Positions 25,927-36,800 of a stretch of DNA of 64,000 nucleotides are shown piece by piece; position 1 is the first letter of the stretch, and each line of letters starts with the position of its first letter. The stretch is taken from contig JAIUOF010000002.1 of NCBI GenBank assembly GCA_020161355.1, positions 639,674-703,673 of the forward strand, read 5' to 3'. A program made the position numbers and the translations under genes. Source of the DNA: Bacteroidota bacterium. Its GTDB lineage: Bacteria > Bacteroidota > Bacteroidia > Cytophagales > Spirosomataceae. The notes below the pieces were generated by a model. The model was not told the origin of the DNA, ran no database searches, and was given only the letters and a program-made list of their open reading frames with translations.

Positions 25927-26223
25927 ATGTTAACATCCAACTTAGTCGTCACTTTAAGTATTGACGATTTCTCTCATCTGATAAAAAAAGTCGTGAGAGA
26001 AGAACTTTCCAGCCTCTATTCTGTGGTATCGACCATAGAACCAGTAAAAGAGCAGTTCAACTATGTTGAAGCAGCCAGTTACCTTAAAGTATCTAAGCCT
26101 ACATTTTCCAAACTCAGAAAAGAAGGCAAGATTCCCTCCTACCAAGTCTCTGAAAACAGAGTAATTTTCCTCAAAAGCGATCTTGACAATTTCATTTTTA
26201 ACCAAAAACAAAAAAAACAATGA
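25927..26223 (+). CDS. excisionase-like helix-turn-helix protein
   Basis: The 98-residue protein has a C-terminal MerR-like helix-turn-helix of the excisionase type: FNYVEAASYLKVSKPTFSKL, then RKEGKIPSYQVSENRVIFLK. This form binds DNA as a bending factor in excision or acts as a small regulator in Bacteroidota mobile elements. It starts at the ATG behind a well-matched promoter. It lies in the middle of the island, far from the integrase, so it may instead be a leftover of a second element. Confidence 0.75.
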   Translation: MLTSNLVVTLSIDDFSHLIKKVVREELSSLYSVVSTIEPVKEQFNYVEAASYLKVSKPTFSKLRKEGKIPSYQVSENRVIFLKSDLDNFIFNQKQKKQ

Positions 26224-26564
26224 AAATCCACCAATGCCCTGTTTGTCAAAGTAGCTTTGAAGGCAGGAAAAACAAGCTGTATTGCAGTACAAAATGCAAA
26301 ATTGAATATAACAATGCAAAACAGGCAAAAAACATGGAAAGCCATAGGAAATTTTTACATGGTTTTAACCGAAATCGAAAAATACTCCAAAAAATACACG
26401 ATGTCTTTGGGGATTGTACTTTGCCATCTTATCTATTAAGTCAAGCCAGGCTTGACATGAATTGTACAAACATGGTCCGTAACAGCCCAAATATCCAAGT
26501 AAGCGATTTCCAACTTAGATATATTAATCAAGAAAATTATCAAATCATAAAAATAAAACTATGA
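26220..26564 (+). CDS. zinc-ribbon protein of unknown function
   Basis: The 114-residue protein has one N-terminal treble-clef or zinc-ribbon: CPVCQSSFEGRKNKLYCSTK followed by Cys, four ligands as CxxC and CxxxC. The rest is basic and helical with no known domain. Its ATG overlaps the stop of the excisionase-like gene and its stop overlaps the next start (both ATGA). Such zinc-finger proteins often travel with excisionase-like genes in Bacteroidota elements; their job is not known. Confidence 0.65.
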   Translation: MKIHQCPVCQSSFEGRKNKLYCSTKCKIEYNNAKQAKNMESHRKFLHGFNRNRKILQKIHDVFGDCTLPSYLLSQARLDMNCTNMVRNSPNIQVSDFQLRYINQENYQIIKIKL

Positions 26565-26824
26565 AACACTACAGTTTTTCGGAATGGCATAATGATAATC
26601 ATGCCTCCAACTCAAGATTTATCCAACAAGTACCGCAAAGAGACTTGTATGCCTATGACAACAAAAAGAATGGGTGGATAATAGGTTTAGCTACACTATT
26701 AGCAATGGCAATGGTACAGATTATTTATCAAAATTTTGATACGATAAAGGCTTGGATTATTAATTTCATTGAAAAACTTTCAGAAATCGAAGAAGAATCC
26801 ATCAAAACATTCAAAAAGAATTGA
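26561..26824 (+). CDS. small single-pass membrane protein
   Basis: The 87-residue protein has a polar N-terminus, one membrane helix (GWIIGLATLLAMAMVQIIY) and an acidic/basic C-terminal helix. It is the third gene of the excisionase-like operon and is translationally coupled to the zinc-ribbon gene. No family is recognised. Confidence 0.55.
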   Translation: MKHYSFSEWHNDNHASNSRFIQQVPQRDLYAYDNKKNGWIIGLATLLAMAMVQIIYQNFDTIKAWIINFIEKLSEIEEESIKTFKKN

Positions 26825-26833
26825 TAAATAAGC

Positions 26834-26862
26834 AAAAAAGGAGACTAAAAATCTCCTTTTTT
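26834..26862. terminator. bidirectional terminator
   Basis: AAAAAAGGAGA (26834-26844) pairs with TCTCCTTTTTT (26852-26862) around a 7-nt loop. It sits between convergent operons and has T-runs on both strands. Confidence 0.88.
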
Positions 26863-26865
26863 ACT

Positions 26866-29295
26866 CTACTTTACTTTCAACTCCAGCTCTTTAACTTTGT
26901 CTTTCAAAGCATCATTTTCCTTCTTTAAAGCAATTAAATGCAGCGTAATTTCCTCAAGTTTTTTAAGTAAAATTGCATCCATATTTCCAAGATCAATTCC
27001 ATTTTCCTCTACCTCCTGAGAAGAAGGAACTTCTGGCAAATGTTTATTTTTCTTTATAAATTCTTCAGTCTCATCCAAAGATTTTAATTTGTATTCTTCA
27101 TCAAAAACGAAGTCAGGCCAAGCAGTTGAATTTTTTACTTTTACCTTTTCGGCTATTACATTACCATCTATTGCTAATTTGTAACTAGAAGGATAATTTA
27201 GAGTTGATTCAAATCCTATTGCGACACTTCCGTTAACATCAAGTTTTGCTTTTGGAGTATTAGTTCCAATGCCAACATTGCCATTTTCTAAGGCTCTTAA
27301 TTTCACTCCAGTTCCAGTGGCAAGTATTAAATTGTTACTCATAGTAGAATCTAATCCTGTAACACCATAACCCAAAATAGTATTTCCACTGCCTTGTTTA
27401 ATACCTATTCCAGTATTTCTACCAATTATTGTATTTTGGTTACCAGTAGTTATTGTATTCGCAGAAGCTTGCCCAACTGCAACATTTTGCTGACCAGTAC
27501 CTCTGATATTCCTTAATGCATCATGCCCAATTGCTGTATTATACCCTCCAGTGTTTAAAGAACTAACAATTCCCACACCCGATGTGACCCCCAAATATAC
27601 ATTATAGTGAGAATTTGAGAATTGCCCAGCTTGAAGCCCAACAGCTACATTATAACTAGCGGTAGTATTACTTGATAAACTTGATTGCCCAAATGTCGAA
27701 TTATATGACCCACTTATGTTTGCTGGCATAGAATTATAACCAACGACAGTATTTCCTGTACCCGTTGTATTATTAGTTAGAGAATAACCACCAATTGCTG
27801 TATTTGATGTTCCTGTATTTAAGGCAGGTTTAGTAGAATTTCCTCTTAATGCATAAAAACCAATTGCTATATTAAAGGGAGTAGTTGATAATGTTGTATC
27901 GTTGGTGTACCGCATTGCTTCATAGCCGATTCCAATGTTATAATTCAAAGCTTTTGCACTCAATAAAGCAGCATAACCTATTGCAATATTATTACTTCCA
28001 GTTTTGTTATTTGAAAGAGCTGCATTATTAATTGCTATATTATTTCCACCACTCTCATTGTTCAATAATGAATTTACTCCAATTGCTATATTTTGAACCC
28101 CTCTGTTTAATGAGGTATTTGTAGTATTTCCTCTCAATGCATTGGCTCCCAAAGCGATATTATAGGTACTTGCTAGAGTACTATCCCCATTAAAATGTCT
28201 CATTGCCTCAGTGCCTATAGCAATATTATTACTTTTATTTATGTTAGAAGATAATGCTAAATAACCTATTGCGGTATTATAAGAACCCTCTAAGTTATTA
28301 AGTAAGGAACTATGCACTCCTGAAAAATTATACAAACCCTTAGTATTTGAAAATAAAGACCTGTATCCAAAACTAATGTTATGATATCCAATTGTATTAA
28401 TTGAGTTTGAAGCAGAACTTGCTTGGGACTCCCAACCTATAGCTACATTATATCCGTTAACCTCAGTCGTACCACCTCCCCAATAAGCACCAGCATAATA
28501 TCCAATTCCAATGTTCCTACTAGCAACTTTGGAGTATTGCATCGAATTAGTTCCTATCGCAACATTATTTGAACCAATTGTATTTGTAGTAAGTGAATTT
28601 ACTCCAATGCCAACATTATTTACTCCCGTTGTGGTAAGAGTACCTGTTGCCCTTCCAAAAAAGCTGTTTCCAGAACCCGTGGAAATATTTTGACCAGATG
28701 CTCTACCAACTGCAACATTATCTCCTCCTGAAGTTGAAAGCATTACATAATCTCCGATACCTACATTATATAATCCTGATCCCCCACCGGTTCCATTTCC
28801 ACCAAAATAAAGATTACTTGCTAAATTGTTTCGGTGAATACGAATATTATCAACCATTAAATCTCCAGAAACTTGCAAAGTTGAAGTTGGAGTTACTGTC
28901 CCAATACCAATTTTCCCATTATTACCAATAAAAAGTCTGGAAGTTAACAATGATACTGAATCAGCTATACCAACTGGTGCTGTTGAAAAATTAAAATTAC
29001 CTCCAGAAAGATTTAAATGTGCTCCTCCAAAAGAAGAGTTTCTGTATTTATAATTTCCAGAATAATAAATATTATAAGAAATCCCGGACCCTCCGGTAGT
29101 ACCAAATTCTTGCAACCAACCAGAATTAAAAATAATCCTGGAAGAAGGGCTGCTACCCAACTGAAAGAGACCAATAGGCGAAGCCGTACCGATACCTACA
29201 CTTCCGCTTGCTGGAAAAGGATACGTATTCTGAGCATTTGATTTTAAAAAGAATGTAGAAAAAATCAAGACATATATATAGTAGTACTTTTTCAT
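26866..29295 (-). CDS. secreted YadA-head-repeat, tail-fibre-like protein (paralogue A)
   Basis: The 809-residue protein has a signal peptide (MKKYYYIYVLIFSTFFLKSNA). About 450 residues in the middle are built of 14-residue-type repeats such as GSNNVAIG and GTSNTAIGGYSL, the left-handed beta-roll repeat of trimeric adhesin heads. The C-terminus has the module ITLHLIALKKENDALKDKVK preceded by AWPDFVFDEEYKL and KHLPEVPSSQEVEENGIDLG. This module is common at the end of Bacteroidota tail-fibre-domain proteins. It probably forms a trimeric surface fibre. Its ATG overlaps the stop of its paralogue. Confidence 0.78.
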   Translation of the reverse strand: MKKYYYIYVLIFSTFFLKSNAQNTYPFPASGSVGIGTASPIGLFQLGSSPSSRIIFNSGWLQEFGTTGGSGISYNIYYSGNYKYRNSSFGGAHLNLSGGNFNFSTAPVGIADSVSLLTSRLFIGNNGKIGIGTVTPTSTLQVSGDLMVDNIRIHRNNLASNLYFGGNGTGGGSGLYNVGIGDYVMLSTSGGDNVAVGRASGQNISTGSGNSFFGRATGTLTTTGVNNVGIGVNSLTTNTIGSNNVAIGTNSMQYSKVASRNIGIGYYAGAYWGGGTTEVNGYNVAIGWESQASSASNSINTIGYHNISFGYRSLFSNTKGLYNFSGVHSSLLNNLEGSYNTAIGYLALSSNINKSNNIAIGTEAMRHFNGDSTLASTYNIALGANALRGNTTNTSLNRGVQNIAIGVNSLLNNESGGNNIAINNAALSNNKTGSNNIAIGYAALLSAKALNYNIGIGYEAMRYTNDTTLSTTPFNIAIGFYALRGNSTKPALNTGTSNTAIGGYSLTNNTTGTGNTVVGYNSMPANISGSYNSTFGQSSLSSNTTASYNVAVGLQAGQFSNSHYNVYLGVTSGVGIVSSLNTGGYNTAIGHDALRNIRGTGQQNVAVGQASANTITTGNQNTIIGRNTGIGIKQGSGNTILGYGVTGLDSTMSNNLILATGTGVKLRALENGNVGIGTNTPKAKLDVNGSVAIGFESTLNYPSSYKLAIDGNVIAEKVKVKNSTAWPDFVFDEEYKLKSLDETEEFIKKNKHLPEVPSSQEVEENGIDLGNMDAILLKKLEEITLHLIALKKENDALKDKVKELELKVK

Positions 29296-31325
29296 TTTTT
29301 ATTTTTTAGGATTTTAATTTCCGATTCAAGATTTACTAATTTCTTATTCTGATCAATCAAATACAGTGTTAACTCCTCTACTTTTTTCAAAAGCAACCTA
29401 TTCATCTCTCCTAAATCCTGTCCATCTTTTTCAACTTCTAATGCCGATGGGATCTCAGGCAAATGACTGTTTTCATTTACGAATTTTTCAATATCCAATA
29501 AACTTGGAAGTTGGTAGCCTTTTTTGAAAACAAAGTCTGGCCAAACTCCATTTGTGCTTTTCTTAACTTTTATTTTATCGGCGATTATGTTTCCAGCGAC
29601 TGATAATTTATATCCTGAATAAGGAGTTGTTGTACCAATTGCTACTTGTCCACCTGCAGGATTAATAATTAGAGGTATTCCTGAAGAAGTAGCATATGAA
29701 TAGGATTCAATTCTAGCATAATTAATACTTGGATCAGCTCCGCTAATTAATAACCCTTTTCTTGAACTTCCAGCCCCATTTCCAAAAAATGCCCTACCAC
29801 TATTTCCTATTTCTAACGGTTCATTTGGAGATGATGTCCCAATTCCAACATTGCCTGCCCCATCAATTCTTAATCTTTCATAGCTCCCGGCCCCGATTAC
29901 AACTGTATTGGTAAGTGCAGAATTTAAACCGGTAATTGATGCACCTATTATGGTATTGCCAGAACCTGTGGTAATCCCGCGACCAGTGTTATGGCCAATT
30001 AATACATTATTTGCTCCAGTAGATATTTCGTAACCTGCAGAATTCCCAAAAGCAGCATTCTGATTACCAGTAGAATTAAATAATGCATTGTAACCAAAAG
30101 CATTGCTCTGGCTTCCCGATGTATTTGAATGAAGAGCATAAGCTCCATATGCATTATTTAAAGTCCCTATATTGTTTCCAGGAGTTGTACTTCCCCTTAA
30201 AGCAAAAGAACCAACCGATGTATTGAAAGTGTTGGAAACAATCGTATCACTATTTGCATACAATTGAGAATAATAACCTATGGCAACATTATAACTTTTT
30301 GCTTTATTTTCTTGAAATGAATTATTCCCAATTGAGATATTTTGTCCACCTTTAATATTTTTATTTGCTGAACTTAAACCAATTGAAATATTATTATTTC
30401 CGGATTCATTATAATATAAAGCGTCATACCCAATGGCAGTATTTGAAGTTCCAGTGTTCTTATTAAGTGTGGAAGAATTTCCCCTTAGAGCCCTAAATCC
30501 GATTGCAGTATTGTAAGTTATATTAGAAACAGTATTGTTCCCATACCCTCGCATTGCCTCAAATCCTATTGCAATACTTCTCGAACCACCAATATTTTCC
30601 ATTAAAGCATACTGCCCAACCGCTACATTATATTCACCTACAGTAGATTTTGCCATAGCTGTGTAACCAAATGCAGAATTATAATTACCAGTTGTTCTAG
30701 AATAAAAAGCTCCATTACCATAATAAGTATTGGTTGATCCTTTACCAATTCCAATTTGAATGCCATTAATATTGGCATCAGCAGTAGTAGTTATAGCACC
30801 CATTCGGTTTTCATAGTCAAGTTTTACAAAATTATTTGTCGCAACTGGCGGAGCATTTACCGTAGAGGCAGTCCATCCTGCAAACCAGGCATCAGAGCCA
30901 CCTCCATCTGTTGGGGTTCTCATCCAAGCTCTGGTTTTAAAGCTCAAACAGTATTGCGTTGAACCACGTTTAATAAAAATCGAAACCAAACCAGCATCAT
31001 TAAACAAATAAACATCAGGGGCATAACCACCATGTGAGGATATCTTTTTTGATGCAAAATATTCTCCCGATCCACCATTGTAAACATACCAGTTTAACAT
31101 CAATCCTACACTTTGAATTGCACCATAGTTATATCCTTCAATTACCACAGTAGCCATATATCTAGGAGCACCAAAGGGTAAATTTGTCTTGATTACTACG
31201 CCACCGCTATCTGTTGTCGGGTTGGCACAGTTGTTAAAATAAGTAAGATTTTCTACTCCTGAGCTTTGCGTAAATGCCTGCAAGCTTGATAAAAGTAGAA
31301 AAAGGACCAGGATTTCTTTTTTCAT
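29292..31325 (-). CDS. secreted YadA-head-repeat, tail-fibre-like protein (paralogue B)
   Basis: The 677-residue protein has a signal peptide (MKKEILVLFLLLSSLQAFT, cleavage near QSS). A unique N-terminal beta domain of about 190 residues is followed by adhesin-head repeats (GEYNVAVGQYAL, GSGNTIIGASITG). It ends in the same C-terminal module as paralogue A (WPDFVFKKGYQLPSLLDIEK, NSHLPEIPSALEVE, coiled coil). I use the ATG at 31325 because the residues encoded upstream are not signal-like. Gene order suggests the two paralogues form related fibres, possibly mixed. Confidence 0.75.
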   Translation of the reverse strand: MKKEILVLFLLLSSLQAFTQSSGVENLTYFNNCANPTTDSGGVVIKTNLPFGAPRYMATVVIEGYNYGAIQSVGLMLNWYVYNGGSGEYFASKKISSHGGYAPDVYLFNDAGLVSIFIKRGSTQYCLSFKTRAWMRTPTDGGGSDAWFAGWTASTVNAPPVATNNFVKLDYENRMGAITTTADANINGIQIGIGKGSTNTYYGNGAFYSRTTGNYNSAFGYTAMAKSTVGEYNVAVGQYALMENIGGSRSIAIGFEAMRGYGNNTVSNITYNTAIGFRALRGNSSTLNKNTGTSNTAIGYDALYYNESGNNNISIGLSSANKNIKGGQNISIGNNSFQENKAKSYNVAIGYYSQLYANSDTIVSNTFNTSVGSFALRGSTTPGNNIGTLNNAYGAYALHSNTSGSQSNAFGYNALFNSTGNQNAAFGNSAGYEISTGANNVLIGHNTGRGITTGSGNTIIGASITGLNSALTNTVVIGAGSYERLRIDGAGNVGIGTSSPNEPLEIGNSGRAFFGNGAGSSRKGLLISGADPSINYARIESYSYATSSGIPLIINPAGGQVAIGTTTPYSGYKLSVAGNIIADKIKVKKSTNGVWPDFVFKKGYQLPSLLDIEKFVNENSHLPEIPSALEVEKDGQDLGEMNRLLLKKVEELTLYLIDQNKKLVNLESEIKILKNKK

Positions 31326-31362
31326 AATATTTTTATTTGATATTAATAACTTGTGTAAAAAA

Positions 31363-33813
31363 TTAATTTGACGATGTCCAGACTTTCCATTGTGATAAAC
31401 TTCCATCATTCAACACCGCACGGATAAAATATTTATTTTCTAAGCCCGGCTTGAGCTCCAAGTCTTTAAATTCATAAATGCCTTTTTTAATAATTTTGTA
31501 AAGGCTCTCTTTAGGTAAAACAGTAGTGCCTGGCTCGTATTCAGATTTATAAATTTCAAATTCCTTTACTGAATTTTCAAAACCTTGTAATAATGACCAT
31601 TGAACCACTATCTCGCTTGCCAAATCGGTAGTCTTTTTAGAAAAAGTCGAAATCACTTCTTTTTTTGAAATAACTGATGTGCCCAAAATATCTAAAGAAA
31701 CTATTTGTGCACACTTATTATAATTGGGCTTTTCATCCAATTCACTGATACAAGACACATTACCTGATGGATCAATAGCTACAAAAGAAAAGTAGTATGA
31801 TTTGTTGGATTGCAAAGCATAAGAGGTAATCAAAGTATCTCTTTGGGTCGATGTATATTCAATTATTCCTGATTCGGGAAAATTAGGAACAGGACTTTTT
31901 CCTAAACTAAAATCAATTGGATCACTGATATACAGAATATGTCTTGCTGTTTTATCAGTGCTATAACTTACACTTATTTTTGCATGATAAGTTGAGGCTC
32001 CATTGTCAAAGTAAGGTTTAACCTTTCTGATACTTGGGGGAAAGGGTCTGATATTGTCGATTGAACTTAATTTAGTTTGCATTGTATCAGACTCATTGCT
32101 AAAGTTATCCAGGGCACTTAATCCATAGTAAATATCTGGATAGGTGACATTTAATGCTAAGGTATCTTTGCATACTAATGAGGTACCATCCAAAATAGGG
32201 GAGAGTGCATATTTATCATTGCCCACTTTTTTATATTTGGCTCCAGAAATAACTACTAAAGAATCGGTAAGGCCAATTCGTCTGGTAACCTTATATCCTT
32301 CCAGGTCTTTTTCAGTATTTGCATTCCATGTCAGTGTTACGATTTTCTTGCCTAAATCCTGATCATCTATGTAAGAGAGTGTTAAACCAGTCGGTTTGGC
32401 TGGAGGTGCATTGTAAGTGGGTAGAACAAAGAATGCATTTGAAAACAGGGTATCTCCTTCAATGGTTTTTATACGCATCTGAAAGTAATGGCTTCTTGAT
32501 GTATCTAACTTTGTTGCTAATAGTGCCTTGGTAAATGTAAAAGTTCTGCTGGTTTTTGCAATTCCGGAGGAAAGAAGTTTAAAATTGCTTTTATTAGAGC
32601 TATCGCTGACATAAACTGACCAACCCTCTGTAGATAAATCGTTATCAAAATTACTTCCACCTCTGTACGATACAATATTCCATTTGATCGCTTTTGAAGT
32701 GGTATTTACTTTATATACTGAATCAATAACCGGTTGAAAATAATAATTCTTTTTTACCGATATTTCTTTGACTACAAATTCAACTTGCTCACCAAAGTAA
32801 GTATTACCGACAATTTTGTATTTGTATGTCTGAGTCACGTTGGGCAAGGTATCAGCAATACTGATATTCGGAATAGCATAGGTAACATGGTTAGAATCAT
32901 TGACATAGCCGTTATAAACAATAGGTAAGGTATTTAATGTAGTAAATGCTCCTGTACCGGCTGCTCTCTGTACATTGTAGCTGCCGTAGTATCGCCTTAA
33001 TCCTGATGCTCCCCAACTTATGTTTACTTTAGGTTTTTGATCGGTGTTTTCCTTGGTCAAATCAACAACCGATTGCGGAAAAGCCCCTCCGGAACTATTT
33101 GTAACTTCAAGTGCAACACCACTACTTATTGTGGTGGAGCCAATAACTGCCTCTATTCTGTATCTGTAAGTTTCGTTGGGCAAAGCTCCTGCATCTTTAA
33201 AACCATGACCTGACAAAATGGCCAAATCATATCTCCTGTTATAAATATTGCTGGCAGCAAAGTACTGAAAATAGAGCTGATCACTAGCGTCGGAATCAGA
33301 AAAAGTTATGGTGTCTCTTGTTGCGTAGTAGAGAATTGATTTGAGACTATCAGGTGAATCATACCAACCTGTACTATCACTTGGCACCACAGAAGTGGTT
33401 GTTATTAAAACCGGTGCTTCCCAGGTCGTCCCGGTCTTTTTCTCTCTGTACACTTTATATCCAATTCTGGCAGCATCATACCAATGCTGCTGACTCAATG
33501 GAATCCAACGCAACCAAACTTCATTACCTTTTGGTAATGCCAGCAAAGAAATCTGGGCACTGGGGTCATTGGCTTTCATACCAACCAAAGCTCCTCCAGA
33601 CTCCCCATTTCCCGTATTTCCGATCAAAGCCGTATATTCAATGTTATCGGCTGTTTCAAAGCCCTCATTCAGATCAATTTCCTGACATGCCTCATCATAG
33701 CTTGAAGTAGTCACAGTGGTACTTCTCGTGATGTTAGGTGGGGTCACACACTCTGAAGGGCTCTGAGCATATGCCATGGTGGAAATACTTAATAAAATTA
33801 ATAATTTTCTCAT
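31363..33813 (-). CDS. secreted multi-fibronectin-type-III protein
   Basis: The 816-residue protein has a signal peptide (MRKLLILLSISTMAYA). It then has a run of beta-sandwich domains of the FN3 type, visible as repeated VTLTWNANTEKDLEGYKVTR, VNISWGASGLRRYYGSYNVQ and similar W...Y.V.R patterns. This kind of protein is commonly a surface or secretion accessory factor in Bacteroidota. No enzymatic motif is seen. It lies 11 nt behind the 1105-residue gene and is co-transcribed with it. Confidence 0.7.
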   Translation of the reverse strand: MRKLLILLSISTMAYAQSPSECVTPPNITRSTTVTTSSYDEACQEIDLNEGFETADNIEYTALIGNTGNGESGGALVGMKANDPSAQISLLALPKGNEVWLRWIPLSQQHWYDAARIGYKVYREKKTGTTWEAPVLITTTSVVPSDSTGWYDSPDSLKSILYYATRDTITFSDSDASDQLYFQYFAASNIYNRRYDLAILSGHGFKDAGALPNETYRYRIEAVIGSTTISSGVALEVTNSSGGAFPQSVVDLTKENTDQKPKVNISWGASGLRRYYGSYNVQRAAGTGAFTTLNTLPIVYNGYVNDSNHVTYAIPNISIADTLPNVTQTYKYKIVGNTYFGEQVEFVVKEISVKKNYYFQPVIDSVYKVNTTSKAIKWNIVSYRGGSNFDNDLSTEGWSVYVSDSSNKSNFKLLSSGIAKTSRTFTFTKALLATKLDTSRSHYFQMRIKTIEGDTLFSNAFFVLPTYNAPPAKPTGLTLSYIDDQDLGKKIVTLTWNANTEKDLEGYKVTRRIGLTDSLVVISGAKYKKVGNDKYALSPILDGTSLVCKDTLALNVTYPDIYYGLSALDNFSNESDTMQTKLSSIDNIRPFPPSIRKVKPYFDNGASTYHAKISVSYSTDKTARHILYISDPIDFSLGKSPVPNFPESGIIEYTSTQRDTLITSYALQSNKSYYFSFVAIDPSGNVSCISELDEKPNYNKCAQIVSLDILGTSVISKKEVISTFSKKTTDLASEIVVQWSLLQGFENSVKEFEIYKSEYEPGTTVLPKESLYKIIKKGIYEFKDLELKPGLENKYFIRAVLNDGSLSQWKVWTSSN

Positions 33814-33824
33814 TTGTATGATTG

Positions 33825-36800
33825 TTATTTACAGATGGATCCAACAGTAAGTCCCACACACTTAGTACTTGGCCCCGGAATCCAGTTTGGCACTTCAATG
33901 CAAGCCTGTAATTCAGCTCCAAATGGCGATGGGGCATTTAGATATGAGTAAACCCCTAATCCTAGACTGACCAATCTTACATACTTTGTACCTGCCTTAT
34001 TTTTATATCCTGCATCTAATTTTACAAGACCGTATAATTGACCCTGTCCATACCAGGTATTGGCGGTGGTTGCACATCCACTACTATTGGAAATCACTAA
34101 GTCCAGCCCGCCGATCACAATACCGGAAGCATACCATCTTTTGCCTCCCCCATTGATACCCACTCGGGCACTAGCTCCAAAGGCAAAACCACTCCCACTT
34201 ACTGCTGATGAACTAGGATCTTTGTATCTCCTTGAATTCTTCAAAGTTGGGAAGAAATTCAACACCTCAGGATCAGGTTTGGGGAATGCTCCCACTCCTT
34301 TACCCAGCATCAAGTAGGCGTCGATTACTACATTATTACCATACCTTACTCCTATTCTTTCTGCTTTTGGTGATTTACCTATATAAATGAATGTGTTGCT
34401 GTTTTCAAAATGGACTTGTATGGCCCCTACTTTACCATAAGGCCCAACTCCCACCAAATCGCCTGCCTTCAAATAAGCCTCGGCAGATAGATCAAATATA
34501 TTCCTTTCAAAATCAATCAGGATTCCTGCTGTAAATGCAATTTTTGAACTTGGATCACCAGAAACAGGATTTGGACTTTCATTCGAATTTAATTCCTGAT
34601 TTATAGATTTGGCCTTTTGAGTATTTTCAGAAGGGTTAGCTGAACTGGCATTATTACTTCCTGTTTTCATAGCAAAGTTTTTACTAAAAGTTTTTTGACT
34701 ATTGCTATCATCTCCTCCCATAAAATTTCCTGCTATTACGCCATTGCCATAAATACCAATATGTTTTATCCCCCAATCGTCATTGATGGCTAAATCAAGA
34801 TATACCCGGGCTTTAAAGGCTGAATTTCCATTTGAAACTCCTGTGGCAGAAGCTGGGTCCCTAATTGCAGCCATTAGTTTTATTCCGAATTTAACATCAG
34901 TATTCTTCTTATATTTCAAAAAACCATTATTTGGATCAGCAGGATAGCAGTCAGTACAAGCATCACTTTTGACTTCCATGTTCCAATATACTGCAATTCC
35001 GGCACCATACAAATTCACCGGACCTAGTGGTACCCCTGTGCTACCTTCAAAAGAGGCGTAAACATCCACAAATCCATATTTGTAATCTGGAGTCTTATTT
35101 CTTCCAAAAAGGACCGATACACCCACTTCAAAAGTGGAAGGCTTTTTGATTGCCACATTCAGGTTTCCGGCAACTTCCTTATAAATTTCATTTTCTTTTA
35201 CTGTTACTCTGCCATTAAAGCTTACTGCTGGCAAGTCCCCTCTTACCATCACATCCTGGACTATAACACGCTTGGGTCGTAATTTACCTGCGGCATTATA
35301 TTCCGACACAAATACCATTTCGGTACTTCCTCCAATCTTGTCCTTGAGCAAACTCAGCTCTACACCGATTGTGGTGTATAATTTATCGTCAGTCGGAGCA
35401 ATGGGTTGACCATCGACATACCCTGCGTATTTTTCAAATTTCGTGATTTGTAATGGAAAATTGACCAGAAAATTATTATTACCTTGTTCATATCCAAATT
35501 CCTCAATACTTACGTAGGGTTTCTCGGTCTGAAGCACCAATTTATTAAAGGTTACCTTTCCCAGCTCAACACCTTTGCCAGCCTGATAGGAGGTTCCTTG
35601 ATTCGCTTGTTGGGTATGGACACCAATCTCCATATCACCACTCAATACCGCTCTAGGTTTGAATTTATAACCAGTGGTGGAAGTATATTCCAGCGACAGG
35701 AAAATCAATGATCCTTCATAAATAGTGCCTTTGGCAAACATAAAGTCCAGAGGCATATTCTTGGAAGCTTTTACGGTAAGGTTATAATTACTCCTTTCTC
35801 CTACACCACCATCTAACGGAACGCCCATGAATATCTCGGCATCAAAGCTAAACAGCTCTTCATCAGTGGCATTGGCACTGTGTACAGGGGTCTCTATACC
35901 TCCATAGAACCGGCCGTATTTGAATTTATTCTGAAGAAAACCCAGCTCAAATCTTTTTACCTTAAGCTTCCATTTTTTAGCATTGACTTTCTTGGGGAAA
36001 TCATTGATAGCAATGTACCCTGAAAACCCCGTTCTGTCCCAATATATATCATGGGCTTCAATAGAAAACCTGTTTCCGGTATCTTCCTCTTCAAATTCTT
36101 CAGGAAGCATTATTTTAAAATTCTGTACATAAAGCCCCTGCCATTTTTCATCTATATCTCCCTGGTATCCCATGGGGAATTGTAGCCCTGCACCATTTAA
36201 ACTTGGGTTTGCAATGTCGCTGAGATCAAAAGCAAGATTATTAACAAAATAGGCATATTCTATGTGATCAGGTAAGACAAAAGGAGTCATACTGTTTGAC
36301 TCAAATAACAAATCTCTGAATCCCTTGGTGGTATTAACTCTAAGATTATCTATTGTTACCCTTTCACTCTCATTGTCAATTTTTTTACCGTTTTGATCAC
36401 AGGGTAAAAGCTTGCTTCTCGGTATAATAATCTTGGCAGCTACATTGAGGTCCTGGAATTCGCCACAGTTAAATTTTATGTAGGTCCTCAGGGCATCATT
36501 TTCTGAAGGAGTAACAGATTTATCAATACCCCCCTTAAGATATACCGTCCAGTCTTTAAAGGGCAGGAGGTAGTCGCCCAATAGCACCGCCTTAAAATTA
36601 CTTGCACTCAAGCCACCCTGTTTGGTAAACCTCAGCCCCTCAATACCAAAAAACAAGTCTCTTTGTTTTTCGGTAGAGTTGTCGCTATTAACAGGTGTAG
36701 TGAGTCTTATAAATACCGTGAGCTCGGCATATTGCGGTCTGAAGTCGGCCTTCAGAATACCCAGGGTTACGGTGGCGTTGTCGCCCACTTTCTTTTTAAG

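Noticed and set aside
26900..31300. CRISPR-like regular repeats
   Set aside because: The periodicity comes from protein-coding adhesin-head repeats in an open frame; there are no identical repeats with unique spacers. No CRISPR array was seen anywhere in the window.
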